Origin: an uncultured SAR86 cluster bacterium
GTDB lineage: Bacteria; Pseudomonadota; Gammaproteobacteria; Magnimaribacterales; Magnimaribacteraceae
NCBI GenBank assembly: GCA_902542325.1
Contig: CACBUE010000001.1
Span: forward strand, 62,001 to 126,000
DNA: 64,000 nt
Direction of reading: 5' to 3'
Shown here: piece after piece, positions 33,728 to 45,072 of the stretch
Position numbering within the stretch: the first letter of the stretch is position 1
Layout of the letters: every line of letters starts with the position of its first letter
Position numbers and translations under genes: made by a program
Notes under the pieces: model-generated
Seen by the model: only the letters and a program-made list of their open reading frames with translations
Told to the model about the DNA's origin: nothing
The model's database searches: none

Positions 33728-36136
33728 ATGAAGATACACATTAAAGTATTTTTTATCCTACTTTTAGGAGGTCTTTTTCAAGTCCAAACTATCAGTTCCG
33801 AAGAAGAGTGGGTTGTTAGTGATATTAGAATCAGCGGTTTGCAGAGAGTTTCAGCAGGAAGTGTATTTAATGTTATGCCTATTGCCGTTGGTGATACTGT
33901 CAATGTTTATGACCTCCAAACAACTGCAAAGACGATATTTAAGACAGGCCAGTTTGATGATATTCAACTCGGCCGAGAAGCGAATACTTTAATAATAAGT
34001 TTAGTAGAAAGACCTTCAATAGCATCTATAGATCTTGATGGAAACAAGGCTTTGAAAACTGAAGACCTACTAAAAGGATTAGATGACGCAGGACTTTCAG
34101 AAGGCCAGGTTTTTAAAAGGTCGATTGTAAATAGTTTGGCATTAGAAATTCAAAGGCAGTATGTTTCTCAAGGTCGTTATGGCGCGAAGGTTGAAGTTAC
34201 AAGTGAGGATGAGCCTAGAAATAGGGTATCTTTGAATATAGAAATAGATGAGGGAGAAGTAGCTGAGATAAAAACTATAAATGTAATAGGTAATCTATCC
34301 TTCTCTGATGAAGATATTTTACAAGATTTTGAACTAACCACCGGTGGATGGTTCTCTTTTTTTACAAATGATAATCGATATTCAAGAGAGAAATTAAAGG
34401 GTGACATAGAATCTCTCGAGTCATTTTACAAAAATAGAGGCTATGTTGAATTTAGTTTAGAAAGTTCTCAAGTAAGCGTTTCGCCCGATAAATCTGGCGT
34501 TTTTATTACACTTAATATTTCCGAAGGAACAACTTATGATGTTAATGAAATCAAGATAGTTGGAGACCTACCTATTGAAGAAGAAGTTCTTAAATCGCTT
34601 ATATTGATTAGAAAAGGAGAACGTTTTAATCAGTTTTTAGTTACAGAAACAGAAGAGATTTTTAAAAATATACTAGGTAATGAAGGGTATAGTTTCGCTG
34701 AAGTGCGCGGTGTCCCTGATGTAAATGAAGATTCAGGAAATGTAGATTTAACATTTTATGTAGATTCTCAACAAAGAACATATGTTAGACGCATTATTTT
34801 TAAAGGAAATAAGAGGACACATGACGTAGTGCTAAGAAGAGAAATGAGACAAATGGAAGGTGCCTGGGCATCCAATAATCTCATAGAAAATTCAAAGTTA
34901 AGACTCGAGAGATTAGGATTCTTTAAAGAAGTTGAATCAGAGACTATACCTGTTCCTGGAGTGAACGATCAGATCGATGTTGAGTTTACAGTTGAAGAGG
35001 AATTTTCAGGATCAATCGGAGGTAGTTTAGGATATGGAGCCTATGGCTTAGTTCTAGGTCTCAATTACAACGAAAATAATGCTTTTGGAACAGGGCGAGC
35101 AATTGGCATAGGTATTAATGATAGTACCTGGCAACGTAGCTATTCTTTCAGCTACGGAGAGCCATATTTCAATATAGATGGAGTGAGCAGAGGTTATAGT
35201 GCTTATTTTAGAGAGTCTGACTATGGTCAATTTAATATTGCAAGTTATACATCTGATTCTTTTGGAGCAGGCATACAATTTGGTCTGCCAATAAGCGATA
35301 TTGAGAGAATAGGGCTCAACTTAAATTACGATAATACAAGTATAGATACTGGTTCTACGCCTGCATCGCAGATTTTGGCTTTCACTCAATCTGAAGGTAC
35401 TAAATTTGAAGTATTTAAGACCCAATTCATCTGGTCTAGAGTTACCTTGAATAGGGGGCTATTTCCTACTGCAGGCCAATCTCAATCTTTTGCCCTCCAA
35501 GTTGCTGTTCCAGGGAGCTCCTTGACATACTCTAAACTCACTTACAGACATAAATATTTCCGACCAATTTTTGATGGAAGATTTGTACTAGGATTTAGAG
35601 GTGAGCTTGGAGTGTTAGAGGCTTATGGAGATACAGAAGTAGCTCCTTTCTTTGAGCATTATTATTCTGGTGGAATTAGTTCAGTAAGAGGCTTCAAGCA
35701 AAATACCCTTGGTCCCAGAGCTATACCCTCACAGTTTTACCTAGATAATGAAGGTAATCCTATACTTGGCGAAGATGGCAATCCGGTTGCAAATCCTTAT
35801 TCATATTACAGAGATGATAGGTCAATAGGAGGAGCTTACTTAGTAGAAGGTGGCTTCGATTTTATATTTAAGCTACCTTTCATTGAGGACCAAAGGTCAA
35901 TGCGTAGCTCTTTCTTTGTGGATGTTGGAAATGTATTTTCTAAGGACTGTGGATTCGATCAATCTAACGTAAATTGTAGTGAACTCGACTTAGGGGAGTT
36001 AAGGTATTCTTATGGAGTTGGAGTGACTTGGATAACTCAGTTGGGTCCAATGTCTCTTGCCATTGCAGCTCCTTCAAATGAAGGCCCTTTGGATGAAACA
36101 GAAAATTTTCAATTTGAAATCGGGACACAATTTTAA
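33728..36136 (+). CDS. bamA: Outer membrane protein assembly factor BamA
   Basis: ORF 802 aa, POTRA repeats, beta-barrel with SSVRGFKQNTLGPR. Confidence 0.98.
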   Translation: MKIHIKVFFILLLGGLFQVQTISSEEEWVVSDIRISGLQRVSAGSVFNVMPIAVGDTVNVYDLQTTAKTIFKTGQFDDIQLGREANTLIISLVERPSIASIDLDGNKALKTEDLLKGLDDAGLSEGQVFKRSIVNSLALEIQRQYVSQGRYGAKVEVTSEDEPRNRVSLNIEIDEGEVAEIKTINVIGNLSFSDEDILQDFELTTGGWFSFFTNDNRYSREKLKGDIESLESFYKNRGYVEFSLESSQVSVSPDKSGVFITLNISEGTTYDVNEIKIVGDLPIEEEVLKSLILIRKGERFNQFLVTETEEIFKNILGNEGYSFAEVRGVPDVNEDSGNVDLTFYVDSQQRTYVRRIIFKGNKRTHDVVLRREMRQMEGAWASNNLIENSKLRLERLGFFKEVESETIPVPGVNDQIDVEFTVEEEFSGSIGGSLGYGAYGLVLGLNYNENNAFGTGRAIGIGINDSTWQRSYSFSYGEPYFNIDGVSRGYSAYFRESDYGQFNIASYTSDSFGAGIQFGLPISDIERIGLNLNYDNTSIDTGSTPASQILAFTQSEGTKFEVFKTQFIWSRVTLNRGLFPTAGQSQSFALQVAVPGSSLTYSKLTYRHKYFRPIFDGRFVLGFRGELGVLEAYGDTEVAPFFEHYYSGGISSVRGFKQNTLGPRAIPSQFYLDNEGNPILGEDGNPVANPYSYYRDDRSIGGAYLVEGGFDFIFKLPFIEDQRSMRSSFFVDVGNVFSKDCGFDQSNVNCSELDLGELRYSYGVGVTWITQLGPMSLAIAAPSNEGPLDETENFQFEIGTQF

Positions 36137-36196
36137 ATTCTCTTAATGCTACTAAATTAGCTTACAAAACTGTAGAATTCGACGACAGGTTACTTA

Positions 36197-36739
36197 ATGG
36201 GAAAAACTATGAAATTTTTTAAAACTTTATTTGCCGTGCTTACGGCATCCTTTTTTACTTTCACTATTCAGTCGGCTGATTTAAATATAGCCACTCTAGA
36301 TCCTCAAGCAGCTTTATTTAGCACTAATGTTGCAAAAAAAGAGCTTGAAGAATTAGAAAATTCAGATGAATGGAAAGAAGTTGTTGAAGAACTTCAAGCA
36401 AAAGCAACTGAGGCTAGAGAGATCCAAGAAAGAACTCAAAAAGATGGTCCAACAATGTCTGATGAAGAAAAACAAGAGGCAGCACAGAAATTTCAGTCTC
36501 TCCAGCAAGATATTAATTTTTTAAGAGAAAAAACCAATCAATTCAGAAATCAAACTCTTCAATTGCTTTCACAAGAACAGGCAGAAAAATTTCAAGTCAT
36601 CGTCACTGAATTAATTAGAGCAAAAGGAATAACACTCTTAATAAACAGTGGAGCACAACAGCAAATACTTCTTCATGCAGATCAAAGCTATGATATTACT
36701 CAAGAAGTAATCGATGCTATGAATGAAAAAGAAGATTAA
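36197..36739 (+). CDS. skp: OmpH/Skp family periplasmic chaperone
   Basis: Signal peptide, coiled-coil-rich, between bamA and lpxD; exact start uncertain. Confidence 0.88.
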   Translation: MGKTMKFFKTLFAVLTASFFTFTIQSADLNIATLDPQAALFSTNVAKKELEELENSDEWKEVVEELQAKATEAREIQERTQKDGPTMSDEEKQEAAQKFQSLQQDINFLREKTNQFRNQTLQLLSQEQAEKFQVIVTELIRAKGITLLINSGAQQQILLHADQSYDITQEVIDAMNEKED

Positions 36740-36745
36740 TTTCTC

Positions 36746-37744
36746 GTGTCTTCCCTAAAAAGCTTTAAGTTATCTCAACTTGCTGAAATCCTTGGAGCAG
36801 AACTCGAAGGTGATCCCTCTAAAGAAATAATTGGAATAAATACTCTTGAAGATTCTTTAGATCAAGAAGTTTCCTTTATTGCTAGAGAGTCATATTTAAC
36901 AAAATTATCTACGACTAAGGCCGGTGCAGTTATTTGCAACACAGATTCCTCGGAATTATTCACTGGTAACAAATTGATATGTGAAAATCCTTATTTAACT
37001 TACGCTAGATGCACTGAACTCTTCAAAGAAAAACCTGCTATCAACACTGGAATTTCTAGCTTAGCAGCCATTGAAGATACTGCAATAATTTCTGATACTG
37101 CATCAATAGGAAATTTTGTAACAGTATCAAAAAATGCAGTGATAGAAGACGAGGTTATATTAATGCCTGGAGTTTTTATTGGCGAAGGCTGCAGAGTTGG
37201 GAAGGGTTCAATAATATACGCTAACGTATCAATATATGATTCCGTAAATATTGGCGAAGAATGTATTCTACATTCGGGAGCAGTAATTGGCTCGGATGGC
37301 TTAGGCTTTGCCAAAGAGAACGGCTCATGGATAAAAATTGAACACTTAGGAGAAGTGATAATTGGAGCTAATGTTGAAATTGGTTCAAACAGTACAATTG
37401 ACAGAGGATCAATCGGCAATACTCTGATCGGAGATAATGTGAAAATAGATAATCAAGTTCATGTGGCGCATAATGTAGTGATTGGTTCTGGTACTGCTAT
37501 TGCAGGTAACAGTGCAATTGCAGGGAGTACAAAAATTGGAAAGAATTGTACGCTCGCAGGGTGCTCTGCCATTGTTGATAACATCGAAATTTCAGATGAG
37601 GTCCACATTACAGCAATGTCATTGATCACAAAATCTATAAAAGAGAGCGGTTATTATTCGTCAGGCACACCATTTATGAAAAACTCTGACTGGAAAAAAA
37701 ATGCAGTTGCCTTTAAAAGACTTCATGGATTAACTAAAAAGTAA
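36746..37744 (+). CDS. lpxD: UDP-3-O-acylglucosamine N-acyltransferase
   Basis: ORF 332 aa (GTG start), hexapeptide repeats. Confidence 0.97.
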   Translation: MSSLKSFKLSQLAEILGAELEGDPSKEIIGINTLEDSLDQEVSFIARESYLTKLSTTKAGAVICNTDSSELFTGNKLICENPYLTYARCTELFKEKPAINTGISSLAAIEDTAIISDTASIGNFVTVSKNAVIEDEVILMPGVFIGEGCRVGKGSIIYANVSIYDSVNIGEECILHSGAVIGSDGLGFAKENGSWIKIEHLGEVIIGANVEIGSNSTIDRGSIGNTLIGDNVKIDNQVHVAHNVVIGSGTAIAGNSAIAGSTKIGKNCTLAGCSAIVDNIEISDEVHITAMSLITKSIKESGYYSSGTPFMKNSDWKKNAVAFKRLHGLTKK

Positions 37745-37748
37745 AATT

Positions 37749-38195
37749 ATGGAAGTAGAAATCAATATAGAAGAGATTCAAGAGTTTTTGCCTCACAGAT
37801 ATCCCATGCTTCTCGTGGATAGAGTTACGCATATGGTTCTTGGTGAATCTATTAAAGCTTATAAAAATATTACTACTAATGAGCCTTTTTTTATGGGGCA
37901 TTTTCCTGGAAAACAAGTCATGCCCGGTGTTTTGATTGTAGAAGCCATGGCTCAAGCTTCGGGCATCCTAGGTTTTAAAACAATGGATAAAAGGCCTGAA
38001 GATGGGTCAATATACTACTTTGTTGGAGCTGATGATCTAAGATTTAAAAGACCCGCAATTCCTGGCGATAAACTCATTTTGAATTCAAAGGTAATAACCA
38101 ATAAGAAAGGGATTTGGAAGTTTGACTGTTCAGCAACCGTAGACAGTGAGCTTGTAGCAAAGGCTATGATACTTTGCGCTGATAGGCCAAAATAA
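37749..38195 (+). CDS. fabZ: 3-hydroxyacyl-ACP dehydratase FabZ
   Basis: [35 protein letters not shown]. Confidence 0.98.
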   Translation: MEVEINIEEIQEFLPHRYPMLLVDRVTHMVLGESIKAYKNITTNEPFFMGHFPGKQVMPGVLIVEAMAQASGILGFKTMDKRPEDGSIYYFVGADDLRFKRPAIPGDKLILNSKVITNKKGIWKFDCSATVDSELVAKAMILCADRPK

Positions 38196-38197
38196 TT

Positions 38198-38968
38198 ATG
38201 ATTCACTCCTCTTCAATAGTTGACGATTCTGCCAAAATTGATGATTCAGTAGAAATCGGTCCTTTTTGTCTTATCGGTCCGGAAGTGGAAATAGAAGAAG
38301 GAACAAAAATAGAGTCACATGTTATTTTGAAAGGACCTGCGAAGATAGGGAAAAGAAATCACATATTCCAGTTTTCTACTTTAGGTGATGGAAGTCCGGA
38401 CAAGAAATATAACAATGAGCCTACTACCCTAGTTATTGGAGATGACAATATCATAAGAGAGGGTGTAACAATTCACAGAGGCACTATTCAGGATCGTGGT
38501 GAAACTCTTATCGGCGATGGAAATCTTATTATGGCTTATTCTCATATTGCGCATGATTGTGTATTAGGAAATGATATTGTTTTAACTAATCAGGCTGCAC
38601 TAGCCGGTTCTGTTCATGTTGGAGATGGCGCAATACTTGGAGGTTATGCCATTGTTCATCAATTTTGCTCTATTGGCAGTTACAGTTTCTGTGCAATGGG
38701 CAGCGCAGTAAATAAAGATATACCAGCTTATGTGAAAGTCAGAGGTAATCCAGCTAAACCTTTTGGAGTAAACGTAACTGGGATAAAAAGAATCGGATAT
38801 TCTAAGGAAACTATAGAAGCTTTAAGATCTGCTTATAGATCAATTTATAGAAAGAAGCTTACGGTCGATGAGGCTGTAAAGGATCTTGATTCTTTAAGAA
38901 AGGATTTTAAAGAAGTAGATATATTCTTAAGTTCAATTGAAGACTCTAAGAGAGGCATATCTCGTTGA
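38198..38968 (+). CDS. lpxA: Acyl-ACP--UDP-N-acetylglucosamine O-acyltransferase
   Basis: ORF 256 aa, hexapeptide repeats, IHRGT, LTNQAALAGSVHVGD. Confidence 0.98.
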   Translation: MIHSSSIVDDSAKIDDSVEIGPFCLIGPEVEIEEGTKIESHVILKGPAKIGKRNHIFQFSTLGDGSPDKKYNNEPTTLVIGDDNIIREGVTIHRGTIQDRGETLIGDGNLIMAYSHIAHDCVLGNDIVLTNQAALAGSVHVGDGAILGGYAIVHQFCSIGSYSFCAMGSAVNKDIPAYVKVRGNPAKPFGVNVTGIKRIGYSKETIEALRSAYRSIYRKKLTVDEAVKDLDSLRKDFKEVDIFLSSIEDSKRGISR

Positions 38969-40086
38969 TAGGGAATACCCTTGAAAATACTCCTTTAAAG
39001 ATCGCAATAGTAGCAGGTGAAAGGTCAGGTGACGAATTAGGCGCACCTTTGATGAAATCCTTGAAATCGATCAATCCTTCAATTGAATTTGTAGGTGTCG
39101 GGGGCTCGAAGATGACTTCTGAGGGGCTTGAATCTTACTTTGATATGAGTGAGATATCAGTAATGGGTATTATTGAACCCTTATTAAATTTAAGAAAATT
39201 ATTAAAACTTAGAAAGGGTTTAAAAAAATATTTTCACCATCAGAAGCCCGATATTTTTATAGGTATTGACTCACCTGACTTCAATCTTCCCATTGCAAAT
39301 TTTTTGAAAAAGAATCTTCAAATTAAGACAATACAATACGTTAGTCCTTCAGTTTGGGCATGGCGTAAAGGTCGCATAAAATCAATGGAGAGATCAATAG
39401 ATTCTGTTTTAACCCTTTTTCCTTTTGAAGAGACTGCTTATTCCAATTCGAAGATTAAGACATGTTATGTAGGACACCCTTTGTCTTACAAAATTGATAT
39501 TAATAATATGGAAATAGAATCCAAAGTTCAAAATAGTATTGCGTTATTACCAGGAAGCAGGAAGTCAGAGATCATACTAATGGGTGATTTGATGATTAAG
39601 GCGGCAAAGAAACTTCAGCTAATGAATCCAAACTACCAATTTTTTATGCCATTATCAGATTCATCTCATCTAGACCTTTTTAATGAAGTTATAGAAGATT
39701 TCATCCATATTTCTTATGAAAATTCTCAAGATATTTTAAAGAAATCTTCTATGGCAATTATTACATCTGGAACTGCAACCTTAGAGGCTGCCTTGTCATT
39801 CACTCCTTGTATCGCTGTATATAAGACTAATTGGTTGTCTTATTTATTAATTAAACCTTTACTTCATATTGACTCTTTTTCGTTACCAAATTTAATTTTA
39901 GGTAAGAAAATTTTACCTGAGCTATTGCAGTCTGAAGCAACTGTAGAAAAGATAATCTCTTCAATAAATCTACTAGAGGACAGAGGCTTTGAATTCTATA
40001 GAAATGAGTTTACTTTTATTAAAGAAACGCTAATGGCTGGGGGAGCAGATAAGGCGTCTGTTGAGGTTTTAAAGTTATTAAATTGA
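38965..40086 (+). CDS. lpxB: Lipid-A-disaccharide synthase
   Basis: AIVAGERSGDELGAPLM, PSVWAWRKGRIKSM; TTG start overlapping lpxA. Confidence 0.96.
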   Translation: MIGNTLENTPLKIAIVAGERSGDELGAPLMKSLKSINPSIEFVGVGGSKMTSEGLESYFDMSEISVMGIIEPLLNLRKLLKLRKGLKKYFHHQKPDIFIGIDSPDFNLPIANFLKKNLQIKTIQYVSPSVWAWRKGRIKSMERSIDSVLTLFPFEETAYSNSKIKTCYVGHPLSYKIDINNMEIESKVQNSIALLPGSRKSEIILMGDLMIKAAKKLQLMNPNYQFFMPLSDSSHLDLFNEVIEDFIHISYENSQDILKKSSMAIITSGTATLEAALSFTPCIAVYKTNWLSYLLIKPLLHIDSFSLPNLILGKKILPELLQSEATVEKIISSINLLEDRGFEFYRNEFTFIKETLMAGGADKASVEVLKLLN

Positions 40087-40652
40087 TTGAAGCTGGAGTT
40101 GATGAAGCAGGAAGAGGCCCCATAGCAGGTCCAGTGTTTGCTGCAGCAGTTATATTAGGAAAGAAACATTCAATATCTAATCTAAATGACTCAAAAAAGA
40201 TTTCTGAGAAAAGAAGGGAACTGATAGCAGAAGAAATAAAAGTTAACGCTATTTCATGGTCTATAGGAATAAGTACAGCTAAAGAGATCGATGATATTAA
40301 TATTCTTAGAGCATCTTTGTTAGCCATGAGGAGAGCCATAGATGGTTTGGATGTGAGACCCGAACTTATATCTGTAGATGGTCAGTTTTCACCTGAAACG
40401 GATTTGAAAGTTCGGACTATAATTAAAGGAGATCAGTCAAATGAGAATATTATGGCGGCTTCAATCCTTGCTAAAGTTCATAGAGATAATTATATGAAAG
40501 AATTAGATAAGTCCGTTCCAGAATATGGCTTTAAACAACACAAAGGTTATCCTACAAAGATGCACCTAGAAGCATTAGAATCATATGGTATAACTTTAGA
40601 ACATAGGTTAAGTTTTAAACCTGTTAAAAATATTAATGAGTCAACTAGATAA
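40083..40652 (+). CDS. rnhB: Ribonuclease HII
   Basis: AGVDEAGRGPIAGPV, KVHRD; TTG start overlapping lpxB. Confidence 0.97.
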   Translation: MIEAGVDEAGRGPIAGPVFAAAVILGKKHSISNLNDSKKISEKRRELIAEEIKVNAISWSIGISTAKEIDDINILRASLLAMRRAIDGLDVRPELISVDGQFSPETDLKVRTIIKGDQSNENIMAASILAKVHRDNYMKELDKSVPEYGFKQHKGYPTKMHLEALESYGITLEHRLSFKPVKNINESTR

Positions 40653-43600
40653 TTTAGATTTTGTTCATCTTCATGTCCATTCGGAATACTCTTTAGTTGA
40701 TGGAATCATAAGAGTTGATGAATTACTAGATCGTTCTATTGGTCTTGGATATCACTCTGTTGCTTTGACGGATTTAACTAATCTCTTTGGATTAATTGAA
40801 TTCTATAGATCTGCAAGAAGTAGGGGCATTAAACCTATTGTAGGTTCGGAGATTAATGTAGCAAAAGATAAAGATTCAATTTCAGCTCCTATTGTGCTTT
40901 TAGCTGCTAATAAACAAGGCTATATAAATTTAACAAAGTTAGTTTCTAAAGCTTATGTTGAAGGTCAAGTAAATGGGGATCCTATTGTTCTTTTTAATTG
41001 GCTTGAAGAATTTTCAGAAGGAATAATAGCTTTATCGGGAGGCATGGAAGGACATATTGGGAATTCAATTTTGGCAGGAAATAAGCAATTGTCGGAGTCT
41101 CGTATAGACTTCTTCAAAAAGATTTATAAGGATAATTTTTTTATCGAAGTTCAAAGAACAGGTAAACCTAATGAAAAAGAATACAACGAAGCAGTATTGC
41201 AGTTTGCTTCAAGAATGGATATTCCTGTTGTTGCAACCAATAATGTAAGGTTTTTAGAAGCGGTTGATCCTGATATTTCTCCTTCTGATTTTGAAGCCCA
41301 TGAAGCAAGAGTTTGTATTCAAAGAGGTGATATTCTGAATGATCCAAGAAGACCTAAAAATTATACAGAAGAGCAATTTTTTAGAAGTAAAGAGGAGATG
41401 TTTGAGTTATTTTCTGATATACCTGAAGCATTGATTAATACCGTAAAAATCGCCGAAAAATGTAACATCGATTTGGAGTTAGGAAAATTTTATCTTCCTG
41501 ATTTTGAAGTTCCAAATGACTATTCTAGAGAAGAATTCTTAAGAAAAATTTCAAATGAAGGCCTACTCAAAAGAATAAATGACCTTAAAAGCTCCGCCGA
41601 TTCTTATGAACTGGATGAACCTACTTATGTAAAGAGACTAGAATACGAATTAGATATGATCTGTAAGCTAGATTTCGCAGGTTATTTTTTAATCGTAGCT
41701 GATTTTGTGAATTGGGCTCAAAAGAATGATATCCCTGTTGGTCCTGGCAGAGGTTCTGGCGCTGGATCTATAGTCGCCTATGCCTTAGGTATTACGGCTA
41801 TTGATCCTATCAAATATGATCTTTTATTTGAGAGATTTCTTAATCCAGAGCGAGTTAGTAATCCTGATTTCGATATAGATTTTTGCATTGAGGGTAGAGA
41901 CAAGGTTTTAGAATATGTCACAAACAAATACGGTAAAGATTCAGTAGCACAGATAAGTACTAGAGGAACAATGGCAGCGAGGGCTGTATTACGTGATGTA
42001 GTTCGAGTATTAGGCAAGCCTTACGGATTTGGCGATAGACTTGCAAAAGCAATACCAGATGTCTTAGGAATAAGTCTTGAAGAGGCATATAAGGATAAGC
42101 AATTCAAAGAGATTATCGATGAGTCAGATGAATCAAAAGAAGTTTTTGATATGGCACTTAAGTTGGAAGGTTTATCAAGGAGTGTTGGAACTCATGCAGC
42201 TGGAGTAGTAATAGCTCCAACAGCTTTGACAGATTTTACACCTCTTTTTTTAGATTCTGATAAAGGAACGGTAGCATCACAATTTGATATGGGCGATGTT
42301 GAGTCTGCAGGTTTAGTTAAATTTGATTTTCTTGGTCTGAAAACTCTTACGATAATAGATCAATCTGTAAGACGAATTAATTCAAAGGTAAAAAACGAGA
42401 GAGATCACATAAATATTGATAATCTATCATTGAAAGATTCTGAGACTTTCGAACTACTGCAAAGAGGGGAAACTACGGGTATATTTCAGCTTGAATCAAG
42501 AGGCATGAGGGACTACTTGAAACAATTAGTCCCTAATGATTTTGAAGACATTGTCAGCATGAACGCTTTATATCGACCAGGTGCCTTGGGTATGAACATG
42601 GTAGATTCTTATATAAATAGAAAGCATGGAAGGGAAGAAGTTACCTATGGTCATGAATCAGTAAAAAAAATACTTAGTACTACCTATGGAGTAATAGTTT
42701 ATCAAGAACAGGTAATGCAGATAGCTCAGGAACTTTCGGGCTTCTCTCTCGGCCAAGCAGATATCTTACGCAGGGCAATGGGAAAAAAGAAGAAAGAAGA
42801 AATGGAAAGTCTGCGGTCCACATTTGTAGACGGAGCAGTTAAGAAAGATGTAAACGAGAGATATGCTGCAAATCTATTTGACCAAATAGAGCAATTTGCA
42901 GGTTACGGTTTCAATAGATCTCATTCCGTAGGTTATGCACTTATTGCTTATCAAACTGCATGGCTTAAAACTCATTTTCCTGCTGAATTTATGGCTTCAG
43001 TCTTATCATGTGATTTAGGAAATACAGATAATATTCAATTATTTGTAGATGATTGCAGAAACATAGGATTATCAGTTGAGAAACCTGATATAAATAGAAG
43101 TTCATATAGATTTGAAGACTTAGACTCAAGATCAATCTTATATGGTTTGGGAGCAATCAAAGGTATAGGTGAATCTTTAGTAGAACAAATAGTTTCTCAA
43201 CGCAATATTGAACAATTCAAAGATATGCATGATTTCTGTATGAGAATTGGATCTAATAGAATTAATAGAAGAATTTTAACTACCTTAATTGGGTCTGGTG
43301 CCATGGACTCTTTCGGAGAGAGGGAAGATCTCTTCAGAAGAATTGATTCTTATCTTAAGAATGCAGAACACGCTTCTGAGAGGAATAAGAGTAATATTCA
43401 AGATCTTTTTGGAGAAGAAATTATTTCTCCTGCTGTGGATGTTGTTAACGATGATATAGAATTTGATGAAGTATCATCTGAATGGAGTGCTTTAGGTTTT
43501 TATTTAGATTCTCATCCTCTAGAAAGTAAAAAGAAAGAGGTGAGGAATATGTGTGGTTTCTTTATTTCTGAACTTCAATCTGAAGAACATACGCAAAGAA

Positions 43601-44115
43601 TCGCGGGATGTTTAATGCAGTTTAATGTAAGACAGGGCAAAAGAGGTAGATTTGCTTTCGCGACTTTAGATGACGGTTCGTCAAAAATAGAAGTCTCGAT
43701 CTGGGCAGATGTGTTTGAAAAATATAGGAGTTTGCTAAAAAAAGGACAGGTTTTGGTTGTTGAGGGTATGATCGAGAAGGATGAATATTCTAACTTTGCG
43801 AAACATAAAATGATTGCTGATAAGATCTTAACTTTTGATCAAGCTCGTCATGAGTATGTAAAGAATATTAAAATCGATATTGAAAATAATGATATCAGCT
43901 CAGAAGAGTTGGTTAATTCTTTAAAATTAATTGCAAATAGTAGCGAAGGTAATCAAGTTTTAATATCTTACAAGGGAGAGTCAGCGGCAGCAGATATTGT
44001 TCTGCCCAGTGATTTCTCAGTAAGACTTGATGATTCTTCAATAAAGGCCTTGGGCAAACGTTTTGGACCAGAAAATGTTAAGTTCGTTTATCATAGCCAA
44101 TATCACATAAATTAA
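40636..44115 (+). CDS. dnaE: DNA polymerase III subunit alpha
   Basis: ORF 1159 aa, PHP domain FVHLHVHSEYSLVDG, VGPGRGSGAGSIVAYAL, PDFDIDFC. Confidence 0.99.
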   Translation: MSQLDNLDFVHLHVHSEYSLVDGIIRVDELLDRSIGLGYHSVALTDLTNLFGLIEFYRSARSRGIKPIVGSEINVAKDKDSISAPIVLLAANKQGYINLTKLVSKAYVEGQVNGDPIVLFNWLEEFSEGIIALSGGMEGHIGNSILAGNKQLSESRIDFFKKIYKDNFFIEVQRTGKPNEKEYNEAVLQFASRMDIPVVATNNVRFLEAVDPDISPSDFEAHEARVCIQRGDILNDPRRPKNYTEEQFFRSKEEMFELFSDIPEALINTVKIAEKCNIDLELGKFYLPDFEVPNDYSREEFLRKISNEGLLKRINDLKSSADSYELDEPTYVKRLEYELDMICKLDFAGYFLIVADFVNWAQKNDIPVGPGRGSGAGSIVAYALGITAIDPIKYDLLFERFLNPERVSNPDFDIDFCIEGRDKVLEYVTNKYGKDSVAQISTRGTMAARAVLRDVVRVLGKPYGFGDRLAKAIPDVLGISLEEAYKDKQFKEIIDESDESKEVFDMALKLEGLSRSVGTHAAGVVIAPTALTDFTPLFLDSDKGTVASQFDMGDVESAGLVKFDFLGLKTLTIIDQSVRRINSKVKNERDHINIDNLSLKDSETFELLQRGETTGIFQLESRGMRDYLKQLVPNDFEDIVSMNALYRPGALGMNMVDSYINRKHGREEVTYGHESVKKILSTTYGVIVYQEQVMQIAQELSGFSLGQADILRRAMGKKKKEEMESLRSTFVDGAVKKDVNERYAANLFDQIEQFAGYGFNRSHSVGYALIAYQTAWLKTHFPAEFMASVLSCDLGNTDNIQLFVDDCRNIGLSVEKPDINRSSYRFEDLDSRSILYGLGAIKGIGESLVEQIVSQRNIEQFKDMHDFCMRIGSNRINRRILTTLIGSGAMDSFGEREDLFRRIDSYLKNAEHASERNKSNIQDLFGEEIISPAVDVVNDDIEFDEVSSEWSALGFYLDSHPLESKKKEVRNMCGFFISELQSEEHTQRIAGCLMQFNVRQGKRGRFAFATLDDGSSKIEVSIWADVFEKYRSLLKKGQVLVVEGMIEKDEYSNFAKHKMIADKILTFDQARHEYVKNIKIDIENNDISSEELVNSLKLIANSSEGNQVLISYKGESAAADIVLPSDFSVRLDDSSIKALGKRFGPENVKFVYHSQYHIN

Positions 44116-44124
44116 TAATCCTTA

Positions 44125-45072
44125 ATGCTAAAAAGTTATCTAGATTTCGAACAACCTATTGCTGATCTTGAGCAACAAGTTATAGATCTAAAAGATTCAG
44201 ATTTAGATGATGAATCAATAAAGACAGAAGTTATTCGACTTAATGAGTCTATCCTCAAGACTACCGAAAAAATTTATTCTAATTTAACTCCCTGGCAAAA
44301 TGTTCAAGTTGCTAGACATCCTGAAAGGCCTCATTTCCTAGATTACATCGAAAGAATTTCTGATGAATTTGATGAACTTCATGGTGATAGGCATTTCTCA
44401 GATGATAGAGCTGTTATAGGTGGGATTGGTTCTATCGGTGAATATAAAGTTATGTTTATAGGACATGAGAAGGGCAGGTCTACTGAAGAAAAGATTTTAC
44501 ATAATTTTGGAATGTCTCAACCAGAAGGTTACCGAAAAGCTTGCAGGTTAATGGAGTTAGCAGAGCGATTCTCACTTCCAATAGTTACCCTTGTCGATAC
44601 ACCTGGAGCTTATCCTGGCATTGATAGTGAAGAAAGAGGTCAAAGCGAGGCAATAGCTCATAATTTAAGAGTTATGTCTTCTTTAAAAACTCCAATTATT
44701 GTTAATGTTGTAGGAGAGGGTGGATCTGGTGGGGCTCTCGCTTTAGGTGTAGGAGATCATATATCTATGCTTGAGCATTCTACTTATTCAGTTGCATCTC
44801 CTGAGGCTTGTGCAAGTATTGTCTGGAGAGACTCTACTAAAGCAGATCTTGCTGCAGAGGCAATGAAATTAAATGCTGAAAGTGTCCTTGATTTAGGTTT
44901 AATAGACGAGGTTATTCCAGAACCTTTGGGTGGTGCACATAGAAGTTTTGACCAAGCATCATCAAATTTATCTAAGGTTTTAATCAAAAATTTAGATGAG
45001 TTAACTAGTATGTCTATCGATTCTCTCCTTGATAGGAGATACAAAAGGTTAATGAGCTATGGGTCTATCTAA
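44125..45072 (+). CDS. accA: Acetyl-CoA carboxylase carboxyltransferase subunit alpha
   Basis: YLDFEQPIADLEQ, VTLVDTPGAYPGIDSEERGQSEAIA. Confidence 0.98.
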   Translation: MLKSYLDFEQPIADLEQQVIDLKDSDLDDESIKTEVIRLNESILKTTEKIYSNLTPWQNVQVARHPERPHFLDYIERISDEFDELHGDRHFSDDRAVIGGIGSIGEYKVMFIGHEKGRSTEEKILHNFGMSQPEGYRKACRLMELAERFSLPIVTLVDTPGAYPGIDSEERGQSEAIAHNLRVMSSLKTPIIVNVVGEGGSGGALALGVGDHISMLEHSTYSVASPEACASIVWRDSTKADLAAEAMKLNAESVLDLGLIDEVIPEPLGGAHRSFDQASSNLSKVLIKNLDELTSMSIDSLLDRRYKRLMSYGSI